From contig NZ_VAHO01000007.1 in the NCBI RefSeq assembly GCF_005796225.1, forward strand, positions 124,001-188,000: a stretch of 64,000 nucleotides of DNA, given 5' to 3'. The first letter of the stretch is position 1, and each line of letters opens with the position of its first letter. Source of the DNA: Pseudarthrobacter sp. NamE5. GTDB taxonomy: Bacteria > Actinomycetota > Actinomycetes > Actinomycetales > Micrococcaceae. The notes beneath the pieces are model-generated. The model was not told where the DNA came from. It worked only from the letters and a program-made list of their open reading frames with translations, and did no database searches. Positions 1-8,400 of this stretch are shown in pieces. The position numbers and the translations under genes are program-made.

Positions 1-1037
1 CCATCGAATACCGAGAGTGGCGCGAGGGCGACGACCTGGCGCTCCTGGAAATCTGGGGTGACCCCGAAACCCATCAGGCCCGCCAGTTCCGCGGCGCCCT
101 GGCGGTTTCCTCCGCCGGTGCCGGCGGCATGCCGTGGCGGCGCTGCATTGTGGCCGAGGACGTGATCGACGGCGTCGGCATCCCCGTTGCGGCCGGCGTC
201 GTCTACGGGGCCGCCCTGCACCCGGAGCGGCTGTGGGCCTACATCGAGGTGGCACGGGACCACCGGCGTTCGGGCATCGGCGCCACGCTGCTGACCATGC
301 TGCGCCGCGAAGCCGAACAGTCGCCGTCGGGCGTTTCAAAGCTCCGTGCCAAGGTGGAGCCGGGCACCGCCGGTGCCGCCTTCGCTGAACACTTCGGTTT
401 GGCTCCCATTCAGCGGTCCCGGCTGGTGGTGGTGGAACCCGGTGCCCTGCGGTTGCCGGTGTTCCCTGCCAAGGACGGCGGCGGGGCGGCAAATGATGAA
501 AACGCCGGTTCCGACGTCGTGATGGACCTCGCCACCGGATCCGTGGAACTGACTGACGTGGTGGGCCGGTACTACACCTCCATCCACGACTGGGATTCGC
601 CGGGCGTCCTGTCCGTGGGCCAGGTGCAGAAGCTGTTCCTGGACGAGCTCACCGGTGCCCACGGCGCCATCGTGTTGCGGGCCCAGCCGGAATCGGCCTT
701 CGGTGCCGGGGTGGCGCCCAGCAGGAAGGGCCGGATCCGCGCCTTCGCCGTCAGCTATGCAGCTCCAGCCCAGGATCCGAACCAGGATCAGGCGCAGGAT
801 GCGCCGGCGGGCGGCTCCGAAGTGCCCACGGACGTGTTCGTCGGACATGAACCGGCCCTTGCCGCTGACGACGCCACCGAAGCCGTTCGGGACATCCTGG
901 CCCTGATCGCGTACCAGCACCCGGTGATGCTGGAACTGGACGATTCCATGACAGCCCTGCGCGCCGCCGTCGAGCCCCTGCTCGAAAGCGGCAAAGCCCG
1001 GCTCGCAGGTCCGGAGACCCTGGTGGTCTCGGACTAG
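1..1037 (+). CDS. GNAT-family N-acetyltransferase, 5' end outside the window
   Basis: The frame is open from base 3 (IEYREWREGDD...), so only the first few codons appear to be missing. The product is a putative acetyltransferase that would move an acetyl group from acetyl-CoA to an unknown acceptor. The acetyl-CoA-binding loop of the GNAT fold is visible as DHRRSGIGATLL, encoded near bases 258-293, and fits the R-x-x-G-x-G/A pattern. The part encoded after about base 500 is acidic and rich in Ala and Gly, and I recognise no domain in it. TAG at 1035-1037 ends the gene and a hairpin follows at once. The substrate cannot be inferred. Confidence 0.72.
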   Translation, partial: IEYREWREGDDLALLEIWGDPETHQARQFRGALAVSSAGAGGMPWRRCIVAEDVIDGVGIPVAAGVVYGAALHPERLWAYIEVARDHRRSGIGATLLTMLRREAEQSPSGVSKLRAKVEPGTAGAAFAEHFGLAPIQRSRLVVVEPGALRLPVFPAKDGGGAANDENAGSDVVMDLATGSVELTDVVGRYYTSIHDWDSPGVLSVGQVQKLFLDELTGAHGAIVLRAQPESAFGAGVAPSRKGRIRAFAVSYAAPAQDPNQDQAQDAPAGGSEVPTDVFVGHEPALAADDATEAVRDILALIAYQHPVMLELDDSMTALRAAVEPLLESGKARLAGPETLVVSD

Positions 1038-1041
1038 CACC

Positions 1042-1092
1042 CAACTGACTCGCACCAAACGCTCCGGAAACCCGTTTGGTGCGAGTCAGCTG
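1042..1092. terminator. Long inverted repeat between convergent genes
   Basis: Bases 1042-1061 and 1073-1092 are complementary over 20 positions with one mismatch, around an 11-base loop. The arms carry CTGACTCGCACCAAACG and its complement. The element lies between the stop of the GNAT gene and the stop of the minus-strand hydrolase, which suits a two-way terminator. There is no T-run, so intrinsic termination is not certain. Confidence 0.55.
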
Positions 1093-1101
1093 GGGAAGCG
1101 C

Positions 1102-1887
1102 TCAAAGGGTTACCTGCACCGCAGCTTCAGGGAGCAGGCGGTGGAAGTCCCCGGGCAGTGCAATCCGGGTGCCGGTGCTTTCGGCGAAGGCCTTCATAAC
1201 GAAGCCGGTAGTGAGCGTCTGCCACAGCCTGACCTTGCGCAGCATGAAGTGGCCCGCGCCCCTGAGGGCCACGTACTGCATGCTGGCTGCCTCTGCGGAG
1301 GCGCGCCTGGCAAACAGCAGCGACGCCGAGGGACTGGTCCACCTGTCGTTGGTGCCGTGGACAATGAGCACTTTGCGGTTGGCCACGGCGGAGATAGGAG
1401 TAGCGGGGCTGAGCCAGGGGGCAAGCGCGACGACAGCCTCCACAGCGGGATGGTCGGCGGCGCACACGGCGGTGAGTCCTCCCATCGAATGGCCCACCAG
1501 GAACACCGGCACCCCGGGGTGCTGCTCCTGGATGTGCCCAAGTGCCCACCGGGCGTCCCGCAGCGGGGACATTTCCGGCCCGTTCCAGCCCCGGACGCTG
1601 TTCCGCAGGGAATACACCGCCAGCCCGTGCTTCCGCCCGGCGCGATGCAGGTGCCGGGCAAAGGGAACCATCCTCGCCGGACTCAGGTGCCTTGCCTCTA
1701 CGGGCTCACGGCTTTGCGATTTCCCGCCGTGGAGTACCAGGGCAACGCCAAGGGTTGGGCCTGCGGAAGCAAGCGCGCTGAGTACTGCCGGCCGGGCAGC
1801 GGCCGAAGCTTCAGCAGGACCTGGCCCGCCGTTTTTCCCGATACTGCTGTTGGCCATGTCCGGCTCCTCCAGTTCCCGACGATCCAT
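1102..1887 (-). CDS. Alpha/beta-hydrolase fold protein
   Basis: This is a predicted soluble hydrolase of 261 residues, ester-, lipid- or peptide-directed, with unknown substrate. The nucleophile elbow GHSMGG (residues 132-137, Ser134), an oxyanion HGG (53-55), a likely acid in HGTNDRW (Asp181) and a C-terminal AGHF (His213) make a complete catalytic triad. The first 40 residues are Ala/Pro-rich and not part of the fold. The ATG at 1887 is preceded by TAGGGT and six bases, so it may be a leaderless start. The alternative ATG at 1857 (MANSS) has GGAG upstream and would remove ten residues. It is divergent from the YibE/F gene. Confidence 0.8.
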   Translation of the reverse strand: MDRRELEEPDMANSSIGKNGGPGPAEASAAARPAVLSALASAGPTLGVALVLHGGKSQSREPVEARHLSPARMVPFARHLHRAGRKHGLAVYSLRNSVRGWNGPEMSPLRDARWALGHIQEQHPGVPVFLVGHSMGGLTAVCAADHPAVEAVVALAPWLSPATPISAVANRKVLIVHGTNDRWTSPSASLLFARRASAEAASMQYVALRGAGHFMLRKVRLWQTLTTGFVMKAFAESTGTRIALPGDFHRLLPEAAVQVTL

Positions 1888-1893
1888 TTAGCA

Positions 1894-1899
1894 ACCCTA
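1894..1899 (-). promoter_or_regulatory. -10 box TAGGGT, six bases before the hydrolase ATG
   Basis: On the minus strand TAGGGT is followed by TGCTAA and then ATG at 1887. Transcription would begin at or next to the A of the start codon, giving a leaderless mRNA. No clear -35 is visible. Confidence 0.5.
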
Positions 1900-1941
1900 C
1901 GGGCCCGGACGTAGAGTTCACCGTATGAGGTTCTACTGCTG

Positions 1942-3405
1942 ATGGGTTCCGGTCACTCCCACGCTTCCACAGGCCATTCGGAGCCGACACCCGAGGCGAT
2001 GGCCGCCCGGCGGAGGGCCAACCGCATCCTGGCGGCAGTGCTGATTCCACTGACGCTGCTCACCCTTGCAGGCATGGCCATGCTCTGGCCCTCGGGCAGC
2101 AAGGAAGGCATCTCGCTTGCCAACCCTTACTCCGCCGCTCCAGGGGTTACTTTTGACACCGGCACCATTCAGAGCGTTGCCACCGAAAACTGCATGCAGG
2201 GCGTGACGCAGCAGGCTCCAGGCCAGCAGGGACAGCAAAGCCAGCAGGGATCTGAGTGCACGTTTGCCTTGACTGAGCCGGACAAGGGCGGAAGCCCGGT
2301 GAAGGTGGTCATCAACCCGGACGTTGCCAAGTCGCACGGGGTGAAGCCCGGTGACCAGATCCGCTACCTGAATCTGTCAAATGCCCCGGGCGCCTCCGCT
2401 TCCCAGGGTTCGCCGGCCTTCATTTTCGTTGACTTTGTCCGGACGCTGCCCATAGTCCTGCTGGCGCTGCTGTACGCCGTGGTGGTCATTGCAGTGGCCC
2501 GCTGGCGGGGCTTCAGGGCTCTGATCGGCCTGGTCGGCGCCTACTTTGTGCTGGCCGGCTTCATGCTTCCCGGCCTGGTGGAAGGGAAGCCTCCGCTGCT
2601 GCTGGCCCTGGTGGGGTCCACGGTGATCATGATCGGAGTCCTGTACTTCGCCCACGGCTTCTCGACCCGAACATCCACGGCGCTCCTGGGCACCATCTTC
2701 GGGCTGGGGATCACCGCGCTCCTGGCGGCGTGGGCCACCGGCGCCGCAAACCTTGCCGGGGTGGGCAACCACGACGCCACCACCCTGGTGAACACCTCAG
2801 CCAACATCTCCATCTCCGGCGTCATCCTGTGCGGGCTCATCATCTCCGGGCTGGGCGTCCTTAACGATGTGACCATCACACAGTCCTCGGCGGTGTGGGA
2901 GCTGTACGAGCTGGCACCGGGCAGCAGCGCCCGGAAGCTGTTCACCTCGGCGATGCGGATCGGCCGTGACCACATAGCCTCCACCGTGTACACCATTGCC
3001 TTCGCCTATGCCGGTGCGGCCCTGCCCATCCTCATTATCGTGATGCTGTACGACCGCCCGCTGGCGGACACCCTCACGAGCGCCGAGCTGTCCGAAGAAG
3101 TCATCCGGACCCTCGTGGGTTCCATCGGCCTGGTCCTGGCCATTCCGGTGACCACGCTGATCGCCGTCCTGGTGGTCAAGGCCACAGGCAGTCCGGCAGT
3201 AGCTCCCGGGCGTGCGGCAGATTCCGCCACAACGGGCAACAGGCCTGAGGGCAGCGGCGTGGAAGTTCCCGATGCGGGAGTTCCCGGAGTGGACGACGCG
3301 GGGTCATTGGCTGCTACGGCCTTGGCCCGGCGGTCACGCCCCGCAGGAGGCGAACCGGACGAAGAGCTGCCCACGCGGCGTGGGCGCCGCGCAGATCGAG
3401 GCTGA
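1942..3405 (+). CDS. YibE/F family multi-pass membrane protein
   Basis: The 487-residue protein has an N-terminal membrane anchor (about residues 27-50), an extracytoplasmic domain (about 50-155) and a block of seven or so hydrophobic segments (about 160-420), followed by a hydrophilic tail. The segment GVLNDVTITQSSAVWEL and the overall plan fit the YibE/F family, whose function is not established; transport has been suggested for some members. The start ATG at 1942 has GAGG eleven bases upstream. TAGAGT at 1912-1917 could be its -10 box. An unusual run of eight G lies just after the stop (3407-3414). The tail (420-487) is charged and probably cytosolic and disordered. Confidence 0.8.
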   Translation: MGSGHSHASTGHSEPTPEAMAARRRANRILAAVLIPLTLLTLAGMAMLWPSGSKEGISLANPYSAAPGVTFDTGTIQSVATENCMQGVTQQAPGQQGQQSQQGSECTFALTEPDKGGSPVKVVINPDVAKSHGVKPGDQIRYLNLSNAPGASASQGSPAFIFVDFVRTLPIVLLALLYAVVVIAVARWRGFRALIGLVGAYFVLAGFMLPGLVEGKPPLLLALVGSTVIMIGVLYFAHGFSTRTSTALLGTIFGLGITALLAAWATGAANLAGVGNHDATTLVNTSANISISGVILCGLIISGLGVLNDVTITQSSAVWELYELAPGSSARKLFTSAMRIGRDHIASTVYTIAFAYAGAALPILIIVMLYDRPLADTLTSAELSEEVIRTLVGSIGLVLAIPVTTLIAVLVVKATGSPAVAPGRAADSATTGNRPEGSGVEVPDAGVPGVDDAGSLAATALARRSRPAGGEPDEELPTRRGRRADRG

Positions 3406-3497
3406 CGGGGGGGGCTGGCGAGCCGCCGGCGGGGGACCGCGGCCGGTTGATGCGGCAGGCCGGCTCCCGATTTGCCCGGCTTTGCAACAATGGACAG

Positions 3498-4676
3498 GTG
3501 ACTGTTGCAGCAACTCCTCCCGCCCCCAAGCTGGAACTCCCGCCCCTGAAGCTGGGTCCCATCACCGTGGACACGCCGGTTATCCTGGCGCCCATGGCCG
3601 GGATCACCAACTCTGCTTTCCGTCGTCTGTGCCGTGAGTACGGCGGCGGCATGTATGTGGCGGAGATGGTCACCTCCCGCGCGCTGGTGGAGCGGACCCC
3701 TGAGTCCCTGCGGATCATTTCCCACGACGACGACGAAAAGGTCCGTAGCGTCCAGCTGTACGGCGTGGATCCGGTCACAGTGGGCGCGGCAGTACGGATG
3801 CTGGTTGAGGAAGACCGTGCCGACCACATCGACCTGAACTTCGGCTGCCCCGTCCCCAAGGTGACCCGGCGCGGCGGCGGATCAGCCCTGCCCTGGAAGA
3901 TCGACCTCTTCACCTCCATAGTTCAGACAGCAGTCCGGGAAGCGTCAAAGGACAATATCCCGCTGACCATCAAGATGCGCAAGGGCATCGATGACGACCA
4001 CCTCACCTACCTCGATGCAGGGCGCATTGCCCGCGATGCCGGCGTCGCCGCAGTCGCGCTGCATGGCAGGACGGCCGCGCAGTTCTACTCCGGACAGGCT
4101 GATTGGTCCGCGATCGCCCGGCTCCGCGAAGCGCTGCCGGACATCCCGGTGCTTGGCAACGGCGACATTTGGTCCGCTGAAGACGCCGTCCGGATGGTCC
4201 GGGAGACCGGCGTCGACGGCGTGGTGGTGGGCCGCGGCTGCCAGGGCCGGCCCTGGCTCTTCGGCGACCTGCAGGCCGCATTCGAAGGCAGTGACACCCG
4301 CTTCAGGCCCAACCTGGGGCAGGTGGCCGAGGGCGTCTACCGGCACGCCGAACTGATGGTGGAAACCTTCGGTGACGAAGGCAAGGCGCTGCGGGAGATC
4401 CGCAAGCACATCGCCTGGTACTTCAAGGGCTATGTGGTAGGCGGCGAACTTCGAACCCGGATGGCCCTGGTAAGCAGCCTCGAGGACCTGCGCAGAGCCC
4501 TGGACGAACTGGACGCCGAATCTCCCTACCCCGGCAGCGACGCCGAAGGCCCCCGCGGCCGCGCAGGGTCGCCCAAACGCCCCGCCCTGCCCAAGGACTG
4601 GCTGGAGTCGCGCGCCCTCAACACCGAGCAGTCGGCCGACATCTCGGCTGCGGAGCTGGATGTCTCCGGTGGCTGA
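3498..4676 (+). CDS. dusB: tRNA-dihydrouridine synthase (Dus family)
   Basis: The enzyme uses FMN and NADPH to reduce uridines in the D-loop of tRNA. It has the Dus TIM-barrel hallmarks: the flavin-binding LAPMAGITNSAFRRLC near residues 30-45, the catalytic Cys117 in LNFGCPVPK, KMRKGID, the HGRTAAQFYSG segment, and GNGDIWS followed by VGRGCQGRPW. I chose GTG 3498 (VTVAATPP) because homology begins soon after it. The frame is open back to 3447, so a longer form is possible. The 392-residue product has a 40-residue C-terminal tail rich in Pro, Arg and Ser. Its end overlaps the start of dgt by 17 bases, so the two are translationally coupled. Confidence 0.9.
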   Translation: MTVAATPPAPKLELPPLKLGPITVDTPVILAPMAGITNSAFRRLCREYGGGMYVAEMVTSRALVERTPESLRIISHDDDEKVRSVQLYGVDPVTVGAAVRMLVEEDRADHIDLNFGCPVPKVTRRGGGSALPWKIDLFTSIVQTAVREASKDNIPLTIKMRKGIDDDHLTYLDAGRIARDAGVAAVALHGRTAAQFYSGQADWSAIARLREALPDIPVLGNGDIWSAEDAVRMVRETGVDGVVVGRGCQGRPWLFGDLQAAFEGSDTRFRPNLGQVAEGVYRHAELMVETFGDEGKALREIRKHIAWYFKGYVVGGELRTRMALVSSLEDLRRALDELDAESPYPGSDAEGPRGRAGSPKRPALPKDWLESRALNTEQSADISAAELDVSGG

Positions 4677-5958
4677 GACGCGCACTGCAGCCCCGGTGCT
4701 TCCGGGCTACGACACCCACGATTCCGCCCGATGGGTGGAGGAACCACCCAAGAGCATCTACCGGTCCGACTTCGAGCGCGACCGCGCCCGGGTGCTGCAC
4801 TCCTCTGCGCTGCGCCGGCTCGGTGCCAAGACGCAGGTGGTGGCCCCGGATACGGACGACTTTGTGAGAACGCGCCTGACGCACAGCCTGGAAGTTGCCC
4901 AGGTGGGCCGCGAGCTCGGCCGCGCCCTGGGGTGCGATCCGGATGTGGTGGACACGGCATGCCTGAGCCACGACCTGGGCCACCCGCCCTTCGGCCACAA
5001 CGGCGAATCGGCGCTGAACGATGTGGCCCACGCCATCGGCGGCTTCGAAGGCAACGCCCAGACCCTCCGGCTGCTGACCCGCCTGGAGCCCAAGGTGCTG
5101 ACCGCAGAAGGCCAGCCGGCCGGGCTGAACCTCACACGTGCCAGCCTGGACGCAGCCGCCAAATACCCGTGGTCGGCCCTGGAAGCCCCGGTGATCCACG
5201 GCCAGCGCACCAGCAAGTTCGGCGCCTACGAGGATGACCTGCCCATCTTCAACTGGATCCGGGAAGGCGCCCCCGAACGCCGCTCCTGCCTCGAGGCCCA
5301 GGTCATGGACCTCGCCGACGACATCTCCTATTCGGTGCATGACGTCGAGGACGCGATCGTGGCGGGGCACTTCCAGCTTCGCTGGATGGACAACCCGGAC
5401 CACCGCGCCCGCGTGGTGGGCTATGCCAGGCAGTGGTACCTGCCGCATAACGATCCCGCGGCGATCGACGCCGCCCTCGCCCGGCTTGAAGCCACTGACG
5501 TTTGGGTCCGGGAAGCGGACGGCAGCCGCAAGTCCATGGCCGCCCTGAAGAACATGACCAGCCAGCTGATCGGCCGGTTCTGCCAGAGCGCCCTGGAAAC
5601 CACCCGGGCCGTCTACGGCCCCGAGAAACTGACGCGCTACAACGCCGAGCTCATGGTCCCGGACGAGACCGTCATGGAGATCGCGGTGATGAAGGGCCTG
5701 GCCACCACCTTTGTAATGACCACCGAACACCGGCAGCCCATCTACGAACGCCAGCGCGAAGTGCTGCACGCCCTTGTCACGGTGCTGAGCGCCACCGGCG
5801 ACCGGCACCTGGAGCCGATGTTCGCGGCGGACTGGCGCGACGCTCCCGACGACGCCGCCCGGCTCCGCGTGGTCATCGACCAGGTGGCTTCCCTGACGGA
5901 CGGCTCGGCACTGGCCATGTACGAACGCCTGGTGGGCAGCCTGCCCTCGCTCTGGTGA
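4660..5958 (+). CDS. dgt: Deoxyguanosinetriphosphate triphosphohydrolase-like protein
   Basis: This HD-domain dNTP triphosphohydrolase removes tripolyphosphate from deoxynucleoside triphosphates, most often dGTP, and so affects dNTP pools. The metal-binding HD motif is split as TRLTHSLEV (His75) and CLSHDLGHPPFGH (His104, Asp105), with a later Asp in DLADDISYSVHD. The length of 432 residues is normal for the short actinobacterial form. The ATG at 4660 lies inside the end of dusB, so the genes form one operon, and dnaG follows 52 bases later. This dus-dgt-dnaG order is common in actinobacteria. Confidence 0.9.
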   Translation: MSPVAETRTAAPVLPGYDTHDSARWVEEPPKSIYRSDFERDRARVLHSSALRRLGAKTQVVAPDTDDFVRTRLTHSLEVAQVGRELGRALGCDPDVVDTACLSHDLGHPPFGHNGESALNDVAHAIGGFEGNAQTLRLLTRLEPKVLTAEGQPAGLNLTRASLDAAAKYPWSALEAPVIHGQRTSKFGAYEDDLPIFNWIREGAPERRSCLEAQVMDLADDISYSVHDVEDAIVAGHFQLRWMDNPDHRARVVGYARQWYLPHNDPAAIDAALARLEATDVWVREADGSRKSMAALKNMTSQLIGRFCQSALETTRAVYGPEKLTRYNAELMVPDETVMEIAVMKGLATTFVMTTEHRQPIYERQREVLHALVTVLSATGDRHLEPMFAADWRDAPDDAARLRVVIDQVASLTDGSALAMYERLVGSLPSLW

Positions 5959-5998
5959 GGAACGCCATAAGCTGCCCACTGCCGTCGTACCCTGTCGC

Positions 5999-6004
5999 TA
6001 GGAT
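5999..6004 (+). promoter_or_regulatory. -10 box TAGGAT, six bases before the dnaG GTG
   Basis: TAGGAT is followed by GGCTCT and then GTG at 6011, and no ribosome-binding site is present. This suggests a leaderless dnaG transcript with its own promoter downstream of dgt. The -35 region is poor. Confidence 0.5.
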
Positions 6005-6010
6005 GGCTCT

Positions 6011-7978
6011 GTGCCTGGGCTGATCAAACGTGAAGACATCGACGAAGTACGCCAGCGCACGGACATCAAGGAAGTTGTTGACGGCTACGTCACGCTGAAG
6101 GGCGCCGGGCTGGGGACCTTCAAAGGCCTGTGCCCGTTCCACGACGAGCGCTCGCCGTCGTTCACCGTGCGTCCCCAGGTGGGCCGCTACCACTGCTTCG
6201 GCTGCGGGGAGGACGGCGACGTCATTGCCTTCGTCCAGAAGCAGGACCACAGCTCCTTCCAGGAGGCCGTGGAGAAGCTGGCCGCCCGGATCGGCTACGA
6301 GCTGCGGTATGAGGACGGCGGCACCGGCCCCAGCCGGGAGGAAGTGGGGCGCCGCCAGCGGCTGCTGGACGCGCACAAGATCGCCGACGAATTCTTTCGC
6401 GCCCAGCTCCTGACGCCAGGCGCCGCGGAGGCACGCACCTTCCTGCACGGCCGGGGCTTCGACCGGGCAGCCGCGGAGCACTTTGGCTGCGGCTACGCCC
6501 CGCAGGGCTGGGATGCACTCCTCAAGCACCTCCGCGGCCGCGGGTTCACTGACGCGGAACTGAAACTGACGGGCATGTTCTCTGAAGGCAACCGGGGAAT
6601 CTACGACCGTTTCCGGGGCCGGCTCATCTGGCCTATCAAGGACATCGCCGGGGACACCATCGGGTTCGGTGCCCGCAAGCTCTACGAGGACGACCAGGGC
6701 CCCAAGTACCTAAACACCCCGGAGACGGCGCTGTACAAAAAGTCCCAGGTCCTCTACGGCATCGACCTCGCCAAGCGCAGCATCGCCAAGGACCGGCAGC
6801 TGGTGGTGGTGGAGGGCTACACGGACGTGATGGCCTGCCACCTGGCGGGAATTACGACGGCGGTGGCCACCTGTGGGACCGCGTTCGGCACTGAACACAT
6901 CAAGATCGCCCGTCGCCTGCTGTCCGACGACGGCACCGGGGGAGAAGTCGTCTTCACCTTTGACGGCGACGCCGCCGGGCAGAAGGCGGCCCTGCGGGCC
7001 TTCGAAGAGGACCAGAGGTTTACTGCCCAAACATACGTGGCCGTGGAGCCCACCGGCGCGGACCCCTGCGACCTGCGCCAGAGCAGGGGGGACGAAGCCG
7101 TGCATGCCCTGGTGCAGTCCCGCCGGCCGCTGTTTGAATTCGCCATCCGGACTACGCTCAAGCAGTTCAACCTGGACACCGTGGAAGGGCGCGTGCAGGG
7201 ACTGAAAGCCTCCGTGCCGGTAGTGGCCGCCATCCGGGACGCCTCCACCCGGACAGGCTACTGCCAGGCGCTGACCGGCTGGCTGGGCATGCCCGATCCC
7301 AACGAGGTACTGCGCCTGGTCAACGCCGAGGTGAAGAATGCCGCGAAGCGCGGCGAAACCGGGCGCACACAGGGCTCCGGCCCCCAGGGGCACCAGCAGC
7401 AACCCGGCCCGCAGCACGGCAGCCAGGGCCAGGCGGGCCGCGGCCATGGGGGAGGTCCCGGGGTAGCTGCAGGGCCGCCGTCGGAAGCTGTACCGTCCTA
7501 CCACCGTCCTGACCCCCGTGACCCGGTGGCGTCCATGGAACGACAGGCGCTTGAAGTGGCGCTGCAGGAGCCGTCGTTCCTGGCCGGCGGCAACTGGGAA
7601 CGCTTCTCCGCGGCCCGCTTTGCCACCCCCGCCTTCCAGGCCGTCCACGACGCCATGCGCGCCACGGACCCGGCCCTCACCGCCGATCCTGTCCGGTGGG
7701 TGGAACAGGTGATGCACGAGGTCCCCGAGCCGCTGCGGCCCCTCGTGTCCGAGTTGGCTGTGGTGCCGCTGCCGGCGAGTACGGAGGAAGCGGTCCAGAA
7801 GTACTGCCGGGACATCCTCTCGCGCCTCTTCGAGCTTCAAATTACCCGCGTCAAGGCGGACAAGATGGGCCAGCTCCAGCGCCTGGACCCCGCCGCGGAC
7901 CCGGAGACCTTCCAGCGGCTCAACCGGGAACTGATGATGCTGGAGATGGAACGCCGGGCGCTGCGTGCTGACGCTTAA
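6011..7978 (+). CDS. dnaG: DNA primase
   Basis: The protein makes RNA primers for DNA replication and works with the replicative helicase. The N-terminal zinc-binding domain has CPFH (Cys41, His44) and CFGCG (Cys62, Cys65). The TOPRIM core follows with VVVEGYTDVMACH near residue 270 and the metal-binding FTFDGDAAG near 320. A Gln/Gly-rich linker (about 450-490) leads to the C-terminal helicase-binding region. The total of 655 residues is usual for actinobacteria. GTG 6011 is the only sensible start, since homology begins at LIKREDIDEVR. No Shine-Dalgarno sequence precedes it. Confidence 0.96.
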   Translation: MPGLIKREDIDEVRQRTDIKEVVDGYVTLKGAGLGTFKGLCPFHDERSPSFTVRPQVGRYHCFGCGEDGDVIAFVQKQDHSSFQEAVEKLAARIGYELRYEDGGTGPSREEVGRRQRLLDAHKIADEFFRAQLLTPGAAEARTFLHGRGFDRAAAEHFGCGYAPQGWDALLKHLRGRGFTDAELKLTGMFSEGNRGIYDRFRGRLIWPIKDIAGDTIGFGARKLYEDDQGPKYLNTPETALYKKSQVLYGIDLAKRSIAKDRQLVVVEGYTDVMACHLAGITTAVATCGTAFGTEHIKIARRLLSDDGTGGEVVFTFDGDAAGQKAALRAFEEDQRFTAQTYVAVEPTGADPCDLRQSRGDEAVHALVQSRRPLFEFAIRTTLKQFNLDTVEGRVQGLKASVPVVAAIRDASTRTGYCQALTGWLGMPDPNEVLRLVNAEVKNAAKRGETGRTQGSGPQGHQQQPGPQHGSQGQAGRGHGGGPGVAAGPPSEAVPSYHRPDPRDPVASMERQALEVALQEPSFLAGGNWERFSAARFATPAFQAVHDAMRATDPALTADPVRWVEQVMHEVPEPLRPLVSELAVVPLPASTEEAVQKYCRDILSRLFELQITRVKADKMGQLQRLDPAADPETFQRLNRELMMLEMERRALRADA

Positions 7979-8056
7979 GAGCGCGGGCTGTCCGCGGGTA
8001 AGGACCCTCGATTTCGTTTCCACGGCAGGTGTTTGCTAGGCTAATACCTGCTTCAT

Positions 8057-8129
8057 TCCTCCTTAGCTCAATTGGCAGAGCATTCGACTGTTAATCGAAG
8101 GGTTGCTGGTTCAAGTCCAGCAGGAGGAG
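8057..8129 (+). tRNA. tRNA-Asn (GTT), copy 1
   Basis: The 73 bases fold into a complete cloverleaf. The acceptor TCCTCCT pairs with AGGAGGA, the discriminator base is G, the D-arm is GCTC...GAGC, the anticodon loop is CTGTTAA with anticodon GTT, and the T-arm is CTGGTTCAAGTCCAG. CCA is not encoded. TTGCTAGGCTAAT just upstream is a plausible -10 region. A strong terminator follows directly. Confidence 0.96.
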
Positions 8130-8134
8130 CGCAC

Positions 8135-8168
8135 ATCCCCGTTCCGGCTTACCGGAACGGGGATTTTT
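8135..8168 (+). terminator. Rho-independent terminator after tRNA-Asn copy 1
   Basis: A perfect 13-bp stem (8135-8147 with 8152-8164) closes a four-base loop and runs into five T (8164-8168). Confidence 0.92.
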
Positions 8169-8275
8169 GTTGCCCGCGTGGTGCTGTTTTGCGGGTCGGC
8201 AATGGGCTGTCCGCGCCGTGATTCCGCCGATTTCACTTTGTCCGGAATCCTTTGCTAATGTCATACCTGCTTCAT

Positions 8276-8348
8276 TCCTCCTTAGCTCAATTGGCAGAGC
8301 ATTCGACTGTTAATCGAAGGGTTGCTGGTTCAAGTCCAGCAGGAGGAG
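8276..8348 (+). tRNA. tRNA-Asn (GTT), copy 2
   Basis: This gene is identical in all 73 bases to the copy at 8057-8129, with anticodon GTT. It has its own upstream sequence (CCTTTGCTAATGTC, a possible -10 region) and its own terminator, so the two copies can be transcribed separately. Confidence 0.96.
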
Positions 8349-8358
8349 CGCAACGGAT

Positions 8359-8396
8359 AATCCCCCGGTCCATTTCACAAGGACCGGGGGATTTTT
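8359..8396 (+). terminator. Rho-independent terminator after tRNA-Asn copy 2
   Basis: A 13-bp stem (8359-8371 with 8381-8393) around a nine-base loop ends in five T (8392-8396). It also lies just past the stop of the minus-strand gene that ends at 8401. Confidence 0.9.
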
Positions 8397-8400
8397 CATT

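Larger units (their letters stand above)
8044..8352 (+). repeat. Direct duplication of 90 bases carrying tRNA-Asn
   Basis: Bases 8044-8133 and 8263-8352 are identical. The copied unit includes 13 bases before the tRNA, the 73-base gene and four bases after it. The copies are offset by 219 bases, while the terminators and the upstream promoter regions differ. I saw no integrase gene or mobile-element ends. Confidence 0.9.

Noticed and set aside
3407-3414. Run of eight G as a phase-variation tract
   Set aside because: It lies between a stop codon and the next gene and would not switch a frame; GC-rich chance run is enough.
3490-3501. Mini-ORF ATG-GAC-AGG-TGA overlapping the dusB GTG
   Set aside because: Four codons arise easily by chance and the region may not be transcribed.
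4618-5979. A 453-codon minus-strand frame opposite dgt
   Set aside because: It is the shadow of dgt, whose HD motifs are intact.
8044-8352. Attachment site of an integrated element at the tRNA-Asn pair
   Set aside because: No integrase or phage genes lie between or beside the copies; only 219 bases separate them.
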